A stretch of DNA of 62,348 nucleotides from an uncultured Rikenellaceae bacterium (GTDB lineage: Bacteria; Bacteroidota; Bacteroidia; Bacteroidales; Rikenellaceae), in assembly GCA_910588925.1 (NCBI GenBank), contig CAJURV010000002.1:1-62348 (forward strand). Reading direction: 5' to 3'. Below, one piece after another: positions 16,001 to 22,909 of this stretch (positions within the stretch are counted from its first letter, which is position 1; each line of letters begins with the position of its first letter). Below the pieces are notes generated by a model, which was not told where the DNA came from, searched no databases, and saw nothing but the letters and a program-made list of their open reading frames with translations. Both the position numbers and the translations under genes were made by a program.

Positions 16001-17703
16001 TGTCGGGAGAGGCCGACGTTTCGCTGGTTCTTACAAGGAAAAACGATTTTCCTTGTCTCAACGGTGCCGTCGACATACGAGGGTTCTCCACCACTATAGA
16101 TTTCACCAAGGTGCGTTACAGCGTCAGCGGCAAAGCCATAGTGAAAGACAATATGGTATCTATGACAGGGGCCACACTCACCGATGAGTTGGGCACTGTG
16201 GCGCCATTCGAGGCGAGTGCTACGCACACCCGCTTCAAGAGGGTTAACTACAAGATAAGGGCGTTGCCTAAAAACATGCTCTGCATGAATACCACCTCGC
16301 GCGATAACGGTATCTTTTTCGGGCGCGTATTCGCCTCCGGCGACATGTCGGTTACGGGACGCGGCAAAGCGGTGACCATGGTGGTCAATGCCGCTACCGA
16401 GGATCAGTCTACGTTCAATATGCCGCTCTCCGACAAGTCTACGATGAAGGAGGCCGACTTCATCACGTTCGTCAAACCAGTAGTGGAGGAGAGCCTCACG
16501 CGACGTCTGATACGCGAGCGCGACAAGAAGATGAGCAGTACGGGCGTGTTCGACATAAGGCTCAATCTCGACATACGTCCCAACACCTACGCCCAAATAG
16601 TGATAGACCCCACTATAGGCGACATCATAAAGGTGCGTGGTAACGGACAGCTCATAGTCGATGCGCGTCCGTCTACGGGCGAGTTTTCGATAAACGGCGG
16701 TTACGAGATAGAGGAGGGAGGCTATCTGTTTACGCTTCAGAATCTGATAAACAAATATTTCACCATAGAGCAAGGTTCCAATATCAAGTGGAGCGGCGAT
16801 CCGCTCGGGGCCGACCTCAATATAACCGCCACCTACAAGGTTAAGGCGTCGTTGGCGCCGTTGTTGGGAGGTAGCGGCACCAATTTCAATCGTCGTGCCG
16901 ATGTCGACTGTAATATCAAGCTCACCGGCCAGCTCATGCATCCCGACGTACAGTTGGGTATAACCGTACCCAACGCCGATCCGGAGACTCAAAGCATGAT
17001 ATCGAGCGCGCTCAACACCGAGGAGGCGGTGTCGTTGCAGCTATTCTGGCTATTGTTAGCCAACACGTTCTATGCCGACTCGTCCACTCAGAACGAGGGG
17101 ACTGTCAATGTAGGACTGGCCAACAGCGTAGCTGTCACCGGCCTCGAATTCCTATCCAACCAGATCGGCAACTGGCTCTCGGGCGACAAGTTCAACCTCG
17201 GTTTCAGCTATCGTCCCAAGGATGCGACCAACAGTGACGAGCTCGAGCTCAGCATATCGGCTCCGTTGTTAAAGGACAAGCTATATTTGGATGCCGAGGG
17301 TAATGTAAACTTCAAGAACAACACCGCCTATCTCAACGACGACGCGGGTAACCTGTCGGGCGACGCTTCGCTCACATGGATACTCGACAACTCGGGCAAC
17401 ATACGCATGAAGGCCTTTACGCGACAGATAAACACTTTCGACGAGAATCAGGGGCTACAGGAGAGCGGTGTAGGTATCTATTACAAGGAGGACTTCAACC
17501 GTTTCGGCGATGTGGTGCGCAAGTTCCGTACGCAGTTGGCCGAACTCGAGCGTAAACGTACGGAGAAACGGGCTGCTATGGATTCGTTAGGGGCTAAGGT
17601 TTATCGCGATTCCGTGCGGACTATTCGTCGTGCCGATCGTGAGGCCGCACGCAAGCAAGACGAGGCAGTGCGTAAGATTAGCCGGGATTATGTGCCGCAA
17701 TAG
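13033..17703 (+). CDS. tamB: TamB-like translocation/assembly protein (DUF490), 1556 aa
   Basis: An N-terminal signal anchor (residues 5-28, ADVVAAVVLFVMIVPLVLSLV) is followed by an AsmA-like start (TRVVDTPVTIEKVAIRFPSRAVIEGF) and a very long beta-rich region. The C-terminal DUF490/TamB domain includes IRPNTYAQIVIDPTIGDIIKVRG and GGYEIEEGGYLFTLQNLI. The tail (1500-1556) is basic and coiled-coil-like. TamB proteins span the periplasm and work with Omp85 proteins in outer-membrane biogenesis or lipid transport. The Omp85 lipoprotein at 47.0-49.4 kb could be a partner, but it is unlinked here. The gene stands alone, divergent from tsaD and convergent with the histidine kinase. Confidence 0.88.
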   Translation: MKKFLRITADVVAAVVLFVMIVPLVLSLVLQIGFVQNAIVHKLSEIATRVVDTPVTIEKVAIRFPSRAVIEGFTVLDPVEHDTLLGVRRMEAEVNVRKMIGGEVAFRRAAIDGGALYLNNDSTGTLNLKLVINKFVDRDKPRNPKPFRMSIDRIEVDSFHFEFRKYDAPGVEYGVNFKDMRFCDIATRINGFRLVRDTISMNIEGIAFTERCGLKLNTISADSLYLCPSVIRLSDARFDLEGRTTGHIRRYAMYFDRWTMSDYLNTVKMEADIERSRIDFATITQFTGRMLPMKAVVEFSGTASGTVADMRGRIERLATRGAVIRGADFRMQGLPDVRTTRFSLDLPDLKASSGDIYDIYEDFTGRRMAYSPIVSRIGDIGLNGYFRGSLDDFESRGEVTTSVGPLSFDVTNRPAARGGRLKGHVEVKGVDMGRLLAVAGMNGLTMNMDVETRTASDSLVLETKGEIESFVFKGYDYRGIKVDGKLGNSSFRGYVGSDDPNLDFGFDGLIELSGRLPRFNFRLGVHRADLALLGFDKRRDVSRLSGVVEAVGYGSDIDDLNGTITVDSLLYYGGADTIKAGHIAMMTRNDDDSKYLRLNSDFADLELQGRRSYRNIFEYFKNTVRKYLPALQNSDIRSVTETLTTGEHSYDVPAAPPEEVPDTLAPTDAEAMNDYYIARLNVKSATGVADIFVPGLNVAEGTSMSFLFNPTLNRFSLSLKSDYIMKGENIVSNLNIDSRSDADSISLFIRAGDVVAGNLYFPDVSVFGGIRNNSVGLYGRFENRGDGSAAFIASRSRFAVDPNTGLTRLYVGMLPGYIRLSGQTWNIRSSVTALDSTGIEVDNFVITDGVQSITVDGKASRNVADTLSVRVSGFDLSPLSAFVDTMGYTLGGAINGDIRLVSLLKDPFFLSDIDVRRLTVNGHVYPDVSIRSLYDERNRDILYDMTAGDSLRLVTGMFHLPDGDYRAEIDLPGIDLSVISPMLRGISSGVSGEADVSLVLTRKNDFPCLNGAVDIRGFSTTIDFTKVRYSVSGKAIVKDNMVSMTGATLTDELGTVAPFEASATHTRFKRVNYKIRALPKNMLCMNTTSRDNGIFFGRVFASGDMSVTGRGKAVTMVVNAATEDQSTFNMPLSDKSTMKEADFITFVKPVVEESLTRRLIRERDKKMSSTGVFDIRLNLDIRPNTYAQIVIDPTIGDIIKVRGNGQLIVDARPSTGEFSINGGYEIEEGGYLFTLQNLINKYFTIEQGSNIKWSGDPLGADLNITATYKVKASLAPLLGGSGTNFNRRADVDCNIKLTGQLMHPDVQLGITVPNADPETQSMISSALNTEEAVSLQLFWLLLANTFYADSSTQNEGTVNVGLANSVAVTGLEFLSNQIGNWLSGDKFNLGFSYRPKDATNSDELELSISAPLLKDKLYLDAEGNVNFKNNTAYLNDDAGNLSGDASLTWILDNSGNIRMKAFTRQINTFDENQGLQESGVGIYYKEDFNRFGDVVRKFRTQLAELERKRTEKRAAMDSLGAKVYRDSVRTIRRADREAARKQDEAVRKISRDYVPQ

Positions 17704-17734
17704 GGGCGTGTGGTTGCAGGTTGGCGGGCTGGCT

Positions 17735-18070
17735 TTGTATTGACGGTATGTGCATTAGGTGAGCTTTTCCGTCCGGATGGCGGCACGAGCGGAGCGAGGG
17801 CCATATACATAGATTCCTTATGAAAAGGTCTTTTTTTGCGTGAGGTTGATTGTTGGCTTGTGGTTGGAGCGATTCACCGAGGGCCGGAGCCTGCGGGGGA
17901 CCGCGCCTCGCGGCGGGCGGGGAGGGTAGCTGAATATGCAAAAGCGATAAATACTATAAATAACCAACCGTATAAGCGGGCCTCCGTTGGGGGAAGGCTC
18001 CGGCTCGCTACCCTCCGCTCTGCTTTGGGTTAGCTAAGCGGAATTTGTGTTTGACGCCACTCGCTTCGCT
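17735..18070. repeat. Interspersed repeat, copy D (partial)
   Basis: About 335 bases match the first part of copy C (9912-10250) in the same orientation. Shared blocks are tgacggtatg-gcattag, cgagcggagcgagggcc, ttccttatgaaaaggtcttttttt, a ggttggagcgattc block, gggcctccg-tggggg and gcggaatttgtgttt, ending with cgcttcgctcgg. It lies between the converging TamB-like and histidine-kinase genes. The paired-arm module of the full repeat is missing. Confidence 0.75.
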
Positions 18071-18134
18071 CGGGGCCACTATTTTCTAAAATAGCCAGAC
18101 TATTGACATTGCCATAGTTGTTAGGTATTTATAC

Positions 18135-18240
18135 ATTTTCAGTACCGCAATCATAGCGATACGAGGCACGTCATTGTTATGCCTGGCATTGCGTAGCAAA
18201 AAGCCACATCGTCAGGATGCCGCTATGATTTCATGAAAAT
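18135..18240. other. Structured element in the TamB/histidine-kinase gap
   Basis: aatcatagcg (18149-18158) pairs exactly with cgctatgatt (18221-18230), and attttca (18135-18141) with tgaaaat (18234-18240), enclosing about 60 bases. The two-part stem is longer than a simple terminator. It could be a bidirectional terminator or a small structured RNA. The remaining stretch up to 18334 shows nothing recognisable. Confidence 0.4.
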
Positions 18241-18334
18241 AAAAAGGAGGCTTAAACCCCCTGTGTCGGTCAGCACTTAAATAGCTTGATCTCCGATGGC
18301 GTTCATCGAAGACGGGGCACAGCCCTTTGTGTTA

Positions 18335-19366
18335 TCAGAGATATTTTTTGAGCGTAAATCCGAAAGTGGTCCCTTTGCCCAGTTCGCTGCGTACTACTAT
18401 ATTCTCTCCGTGAGCCTCCACTATGTGCTTCACTATGGCCAATCCGAGCCCGGTACCGCCGTTCTCCTGCGAGCGTATCGTGTCGGCACGGAAGAACCGT
18501 TCGAATACTCGCGGCAGGTTCTCTTTGGATATGCCTATGCCGTTGTCCGTGATCTCGACCATCACCTTGTCGAACATGTCTATGAACTTGACCGTGGTGG
18601 AGCCGCCTTTCCGTCCGTATTTTATGGAGTTCGACATGAGGTTGACGAATACCTGTTCTATGCGTCGGCGGTCGGCGAACACATATATGGGAAGCTCTCC
18701 CGCCACCTTTATGGCGATTTTGTTCTCGTTCTCCTGAATATTGAAGCTCTCGGCGGTCTCTTCGGCCAAAGCCACTATGTCGAACTGTTCGCGTTCGAGG
18801 TTCATCACTTTCATCTCCAGTTTTGATATCTCCTCAAGGTCGTGAACTATGGCAATCAGCCGTTCTATGTTCTTGTTGGCCTTTTCGAGGTATCTGACGT
18901 TGGTCTCGGGGTCGCCGGCACCGTTGTCCAAAAGGGTTATGACGTAGCCTTGCAGTGTGAAAAGCGGGGTTTTGAGCTCGTGCGATACATTGCCGAGAAA
19001 CTCTTTGCGGTAGTTCTCCATGTCTTTGAGCCGGTCTATCTCGGCGGCTTTCTTGCCTGCCCATTCGGCTATGTCGAGCCCTGCGTTGCTGATGATGTCG
19101 TTACCTTTGAAGTGGCCTGCTAGCTCGCCTACGCTCAGGTCGCGTTCGAGCATGAGTTGGTATATGGGCTTGATGCGGTATAGCACGAAACGCCATATTA
19201 TGTAACGCGACACCACGTATGTGACAAATCCCGTCATGACGGCCGACGATGCGGCTACGAGCCAGTCGCCTCCACCGAAAAAGAATATCATGCCCAGTGA
19301 GAACAGTGCCGCCACCGCACAAATCAGGAGCGAGGCGAAATTCATCGATTTGACTTTTACAGACAT
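18335..19366 (-). CDS. PhoR-type membrane sensor histidine kinase
   Basis: The 343-residue protein has two N-terminal transmembrane helices (about 10-31 and 36-60) with almost no periplasmic loop. It then has a linker, a HisKA domain with His129 in NVSHELKTPL, and an HATPase_c domain with the N box (LMSNSIKYG), G1 (DNGIGI) and G2 (GGTGLGLAI). The tiny loop suggests it senses within the membrane or through a partner. It ends a leftward operon HAD-lnt-ribE-kinase; its ATG overlaps the ribE stop as TAATG. No response regulator gene is adjacent. Confidence 0.9.
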   Translation of the reverse strand: MSVKVKSMNFASLLICAVAALFSLGMIFFFGGGDWLVAASSAVMTGFVTYVVSRYIIWRFVLYRIKPIYQLMLERDLSVGELAGHFKGNDIISNAGLDIAEWAGKKAAEIDRLKDMENYRKEFLGNVSHELKTPLFTLQGYVITLLDNGAGDPETNVRYLEKANKNIERLIAIVHDLEEISKLEMKVMNLEREQFDIVALAEETAESFNIQENENKIAIKVAGELPIYVFADRRRIEQVFVNLMSNSIKYGRKGGSTTVKFIDMFDKVMVEITDNGIGISKENLPRVFERFFRADTIRSQENGGTGLGLAIVKHIVEAHGENIVVRSELGKGTTFGFTLKKYL

Positions 19367-19956
19367 TACCGATAGTTTTTCATGAGTTTGGTTATATACT
19401 TGCCGATTATGTCGAACTCTATGTTGACGACGGTTCCGGGTGCGAACGTATGGAAATTGGTGTGTTCCCAGGTGTAGGGTATTATCGCCACTTCGAAACC
19501 GTTATCGCGCGAGTTGACCACGGTGAGGCTTACGCCGTTGACAGCCACCGATCCTTTCTCCACGGTGATGCGCCCCTCGCCCGGTTCGTACTCGAAACGG
19601 CATACGTGGCTTCCGTCGGCCTCTCTCACCTCCACGCATCGTGCCGTCATGTCTACGTGGCCCTGTACTATGTGGCCGTCCAAGAGGGCGTCGGGACGCA
19701 TGCTGCGTTCTATGTTCACTTTGTCGCCCGTTTTGAGCGATCCGAGATTGCTCTTCTGCAACGTCTCGTCTATGGCCGTCACGGTGTAGCTATCCTTGCC
19801 GAGCTCCACCACGGTGAGGCATACGCCGTTATGGGCTATGCTCTGGTCTATCTTGAGCTGGCCGGCGATAGGCGAGAAGAGCGTTATGTGGAGGTTACCC
19901 CCGTCTTTGCGTAGAGCGGCGACCGTAGCCACCGATTCGATTATTCCTGAAAACAT
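19366..19956 (-). CDS. ribE: Riboflavin synthase (alpha subunit)
   Basis: The 196-residue length and the internal duplication of the lumazine-binding fold are typical. It starts MFSGIIE, with repeat 1 at about 1-95 (NGVCLTVVE) and repeat 2 at 96-190 (VNGVSLTVVNSRDNGFEVAIIPYTWEHTNF). It dismutates two 6,7-dimethyl-8-ribityllumazine molecules into riboflavin. It lies 54 bases after lnt and overlaps the kinase gene. No FMN riboswitch core was seen upstream of this operon. Confidence 0.95.
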   Translation of the reverse strand: MFSGIIESVATVAALRKDGGNLHITLFSPIAGQLKIDQSIAHNGVCLTVVELGKDSYTVTAIDETLQKSNLGSLKTGDKVNIERSMRPDALLDGHIVQGHVDMTARCVEVREADGSHVCRFEYEPGEGRITVEKGSVAVNGVSLTVVNSRDNGFEVAIIPYTWEHTNFHTFAPGTVVNIEFDIIGKYITKLMKNYR

Positions 19957-20010
19957 AACTATGTCGTTTTTGTATTGTTTTATGCCGAAAAAGTCATCTC
20001 CTCATCGCCG

Positions 20011-21612
20011 CTAAACTATGTAGTCCTTTTTGCGCCTCCGGTATGCGAAGAAGTAGAGAAGCGACAAGAGGAACACTCCGGTAGAGGCGCGGCCAGTTAT
20101 GTCGCCATAGCGTACGAAGAGGGTGGTGCAGTCGTTGAGCGTGAGCTCGCCCGACAGCATGCACTCCTCGTCCCATAGTGTTTGCGCCGTTATGTCGCCA
20201 CGTTCGTTTATGAGCGCGCTTATGCCGGTGTTGGCCGAGCGTCCTATCGAGCGGCGCGTCTCTATGGCCCGCAGTTGCGAGAACCGCAGGTGCTGACGGT
20301 AGCCCGGCGTGTCGCCCCACCATCCGTCGTTGGTTATAACGAACATGACCTTCGCACCCTTCTCTACGAACGATGCGAAGTACTCCCCGTAGACCGATTC
20401 GTAACATATCGCGCATCCTGTCTCGAGATCGCGGTTATGGAAACATGTGCTCTCCTCCTGTGTGGCCAGCATGCCCGATATGCCGCCGAGGTCTACCGAC
20501 AGCTTGTTGAGGAAGGCGAAGTATTCGTGATAGGGTATCATCTCCACCCCTATGACGAGTTTCGATTTGTGGTAGAGCTGCAGTGTCTCCGTGGTGTCGA
20601 TGCAGAGGGCCGAGTTATAGGCGTCCCACCAGTAGTCGCGCCCCGGAAGCGTACGTGCCGTGGTGGTGGGCGGTGCGTCGTACATCATTTTGTGATAGCC
20701 TCTGAAGGTGTTTATTCCGAGCACAACAGATGCCCCGGGATGGGTCTCGGCCAAGGTACGTCGCAATGTGTCGACCATGTGCGTGCCCTCTATGGAGCCT
20801 ATCCAGTAGTTGTCGTCGAGGGCCGTCTCGGGAGCCACTATGAAACGGCTATCCGCAGGTGCCCGACGTACCATCTCTACCAGTCTGTCGAGCTGGGCGT
20901 TTTGCGTCATGCCGCCGAATTTGTCCTTGTAAGGGTCTATGTTGGGTTGCAGCATCGTTACCGCCACCTTTTCGTCGCCTTCGTCGTATGAGGCGTATAT
21001 CGCAAGCGACCATATCACCGGCACCGCTATCCATAGCATGGGGGCTATCCACCGAGAGGGCACGAATTTGCGGTCGTCGACGGTTTTACTTATCGCCTCG
21101 AACAACAACAGGTTGACTATCAGTATCCACAACGTGCCTCCGAGCGATCCGGTATATTCGTACCATTGCACGAGTATGTGGTCCGTAGCCAATCCCCCTC
21201 CCAGATTAAGCCACGGGAAAGATATCTCGCCGTTGAGGTATAGCCTCTCGGCCGCCACCCAACAGCTCACCAAGAGGGTGTAGGCGAGTGACTTGGGGGC
21301 CCGTTTCCATACGGCGTTGTAGAGCGCCGCTACGCTGCCGAAATAGAGCGTGTATGCTACAGTGGCCGCAACGGCTCCTATGACGGCCGCTTTGGCCACC
21401 CAGCTTATCGTGAATAGATTGAAGAGGGCGAACGTGAACATGGCGGCAAGCCAGAAGCGTCGGCCCGCATGGCGTCGCTGCACGAACAACAACGGCACGA
21501 ACGCAACCGGAAGCGTAAGCGACGTGACACCGGACCACGGCATGGCGAGGAGCGATGCCGACAACAGGCATAATGCCGCGTCGACGGCTGTAGTTTTGAG
21601 TCTATTCGTCAT
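20011..21612 (-). CDS. lnt: Apolipoprotein N-acyltransferase
   Basis: The 533-residue protein has about six to seven N-terminal transmembrane helices and a C-terminal nitrilase domain. The catalytic triad is visible: Glu in VAPETALDD, Lys in YHKSKLVIGVE and Cys in CAICYESVYGEY. A final helix (STGVFLLSLLYFFAY) and a basic end follow. It adds the third acyl chain to lipoproteins in the inner membrane. It starts one base after the HAD gene stop, so they are cotranscribed. Confidence 0.93.
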   Translation of the reverse strand: MTNRLKTTAVDAALCLLSASLLAMPWSGVTSLTLPVAFVPLLFVQRRHAGRRFWLAAMFTFALFNLFTISWVAKAAVIGAVAATVAYTLYFGSVAALYNAVWKRAPKSLAYTLLVSCWVAAERLYLNGEISFPWLNLGGGLATDHILVQWYEYTGSLGGTLWILIVNLLLFEAISKTVDDRKFVPSRWIAPMLWIAVPVIWSLAIYASYDEGDEKVAVTMLQPNIDPYKDKFGGMTQNAQLDRLVEMVRRAPADSRFIVAPETALDDNYWIGSIEGTHMVDTLRRTLAETHPGASVVLGINTFRGYHKMMYDAPPTTTARTLPGRDYWWDAYNSALCIDTTETLQLYHKSKLVIGVEMIPYHEYFAFLNKLSVDLGGISGMLATQEESTCFHNRDLETGCAICYESVYGEYFASFVEKGAKVMFVITNDGWWGDTPGYRQHLRFSQLRAIETRRSIGRSANTGISALINERGDITAQTLWDEECMLSGELTLNDCTTLFVRYGDITGRASTGVFLLSLLYFFAYRRRKKDYIV

Positions 21613-21613
21613 A

Positions 21614-22441
21614 TCACTTGTGTTTTAGCTCCTCTAACGACAGGTTGATGGCTATGCGGTCTACTATTTTGCGCACTACGGTGTCGACACCGCTTCCGGG
21701 ACGATAGTCGGCCGGAGCCACGAAGTCGACCCTGCCGTCGTCTACCAGCTTGCGGATGTCGTCTATCTTGCGTTGCGAGCCGCTGTTATAGACGGCTATG
21801 GAGTATCCGCCCATCTGTTTTACGAGCCTCATGCAGGGTATGTCGGTGGTTCCGTCGCCTATGTATATCATGCGGCCGAACGGTATGCGACGCTTATCTT
21901 CGGGAATGTAACGGTTAATCTCTATGTTGTCGGATACGCTCTCTATGCCTTTGTTTATCTTGAAAAGGAATTGCGTCTTGGTAGTGTAGTTGACGACCAC
22001 GCTCGGCCAGAAAGCCACCCCGTCTACGTTGTAGAAGAACGAACAAGCGTATATCTTTTTGAACTCGTGGGCTATGGGGGTTCCCTCTATCATCTCTTTT
22101 ATGCCGGAAGAGTTGATATAGTGCTCTATCTTCAGCCCCCTCTCCTCGGCGTATGCATTGATGCGCCCGAACCACTCCTTTACGCCGTCGAACAGTCTGA
22201 CCTTACTTCCCGATTCGCGGAAAGCCTCTCGACGGAGCGAGACGTCGCGGTTGTTGGCCTCCTTTATCATGTGGTAGAGGTAGGCCAGTATGGTGTCGCC
22301 GTCCTGATCCTCGGCCATCTGGGTACTCTCCTGCCAGAACTCCTCGCTACGCTTGCCCACGGCCGGTATGAAATCGTACTCCTGCATGTTTCCCGGCGCC
22401 AAAGTGCCGTCGAAATCGTATATTATCGCAACTGTCTTCAT
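21614..22441 (-). CDS. HAD-family hydrolase
   Basis: From the ATG at 22441 the protein is about 275 residues. The upstream in-frame start at 22471 would precede the -7 box (22459-22466) and is unlikely. HAD motif I is IYDFDGTLAPGN, with a conserved Lys region in the middle and motif IV YIGDGTTDIPCMRLV. The cap segment (QEYDFIPAVGKRSEEFWQES) is typical of a Bacteroidota HAD group of unknown substrate. It leads the operon with lnt, ribE and a histidine kinase. A role as a small-molecule phosphatase, possibly of a flavin precursor, is only a guess from context. Confidence 0.8.
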   Translation of the reverse strand: MKTVAIIYDFDGTLAPGNMQEYDFIPAVGKRSEEFWQESTQMAEDQDGDTILAYLYHMIKEANNRDVSLRREAFRESGSKVRLFDGVKEWFGRINAYAEERGLKIEHYINSSGIKEMIEGTPIAHEFKKIYACSFFYNVDGVAFWPSVVVNYTTKTQFLFKINKGIESVSDNIEINRYIPEDKRRIPFGRMIYIGDGTTDIPCMRLVKQMGGYSIAVYNSGSQRKIDDIRKLVDDGRVDFVAPADYRPGSGVDTVVRKIVDRIAINLSLEELKHK

Positions 22442-22458
22442 TTCGTTTTTTATTGCGT

Positions 22459-22466
22459 CAAATTTA
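22459..22466 (-). promoter_or_regulatory. -7 box TAAATTTG of the HAD-lnt-ribE operon
   Basis: On the minus strand TAAATTTG ends 18 bases upstream of the chosen ATG at 22441, giving a leader of about 12 bases. No -33 box is evident. Confidence 0.45.
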
Positions 22467-22487
22467 AACATTTTCGTCGGATATTTT

Positions 22488-22540
22488 GCTTTTTGGGATT
22501 AGATCGCACCTCGTACATGCGACGATCCGATCCCAAAAGC
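22488..22540. other. Strong hairpin upstream of the HAD operon
   Basis: gctttttgggat-ta-gatcg pairs with cgatc-cg-atcccaaaagc around a 16-base loop. It lies just upstream of the operon's -7 box, in the divergent gap, so it is probably not part of that transcript. An operator or a leftover terminator is possible. The sequence 22541-22667 shows nothing else. Confidence 0.45.
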
Positions 22541-22667
22541 GAGATTTGCTTCTGTATTACGGGATAGTCTTTACTGGATAGTTGTTTTTTTGTCACATTG
22601 TCGCATGCGGGGCACTGCCTCCTTGATGTGTGTGATACTCAGTAGGATCATAGGGAATAAAGGTGGT

Positions 22668-22771
22668 GTCGCTCCGCTATAACCGCCACGGATTGACCGG
22701 ACATAGGTTGGGGAAGCTGCCGGCGAGCAAATCACATCGCTTCCCCTCCTCCCAAAAAAAGAAATGCGCAT
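22668..22771 (+). repeat. Interspersed repeat, copy E (first module only)
   Basis: About 100 bases match the opening module of copies A and B: gtcgctccgc-ataaccgccac-gattgacc-gaca-aggtt, then ccggcgagcaaatcacatc, ending at ATGCGCAT (22764-22771). It lies in a divergent gap. Confidence 0.7.
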
Positions 22772-22853
22772 CCTTCTTTCATCGAAGTAATACGTGTCTC
22801 CCCAAATGCCCCTATAAAATAACCGATTATTTTCTGCAGAACTCCTTTTTTTA

Positions 22854-22861
22854 TAACTTTG
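22854..22861 (+). promoter_or_regulatory. -7 box TAACTTTG of the GH2 gene
   Basis: TAACTTTG matches TAnnTTTG and would start transcription about 40 bases before the ATG at 22910. No clear -33 box. Confidence 0.5.
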
Positions 22862-22909
22862 TGGCAGACTGCCGAAATATATCCCGCAGTCATTGTAAAG
22901 ATTGTCAAA

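Noticed and set aside
15784..16992. 402-codon leftward open frame inside the TamB-like gene
   Set aside because: It is an antisense shadow of a clear coding region; the composition is His/Tyr/Val-rich as typical of complement frames, with no family signature.
18335..19366. Pairing of this kinase with the response regulator at 11.2 kb
   Set aside because: The regulator is NarL-type and the kinase is PhoR-type, and they lie 6.5 kb apart in different operons.
20182..20991. 269-codon rightward frame inside lnt
   Set aside because: Shadow of the lnt gene, whose catalytic triad is visible on the other strand.
22442..22909. FMN riboswitch upstream of the ribE operon
   Set aside because: None of the conserved core blocks of the FMN element is present; only a simple hairpin is seen.
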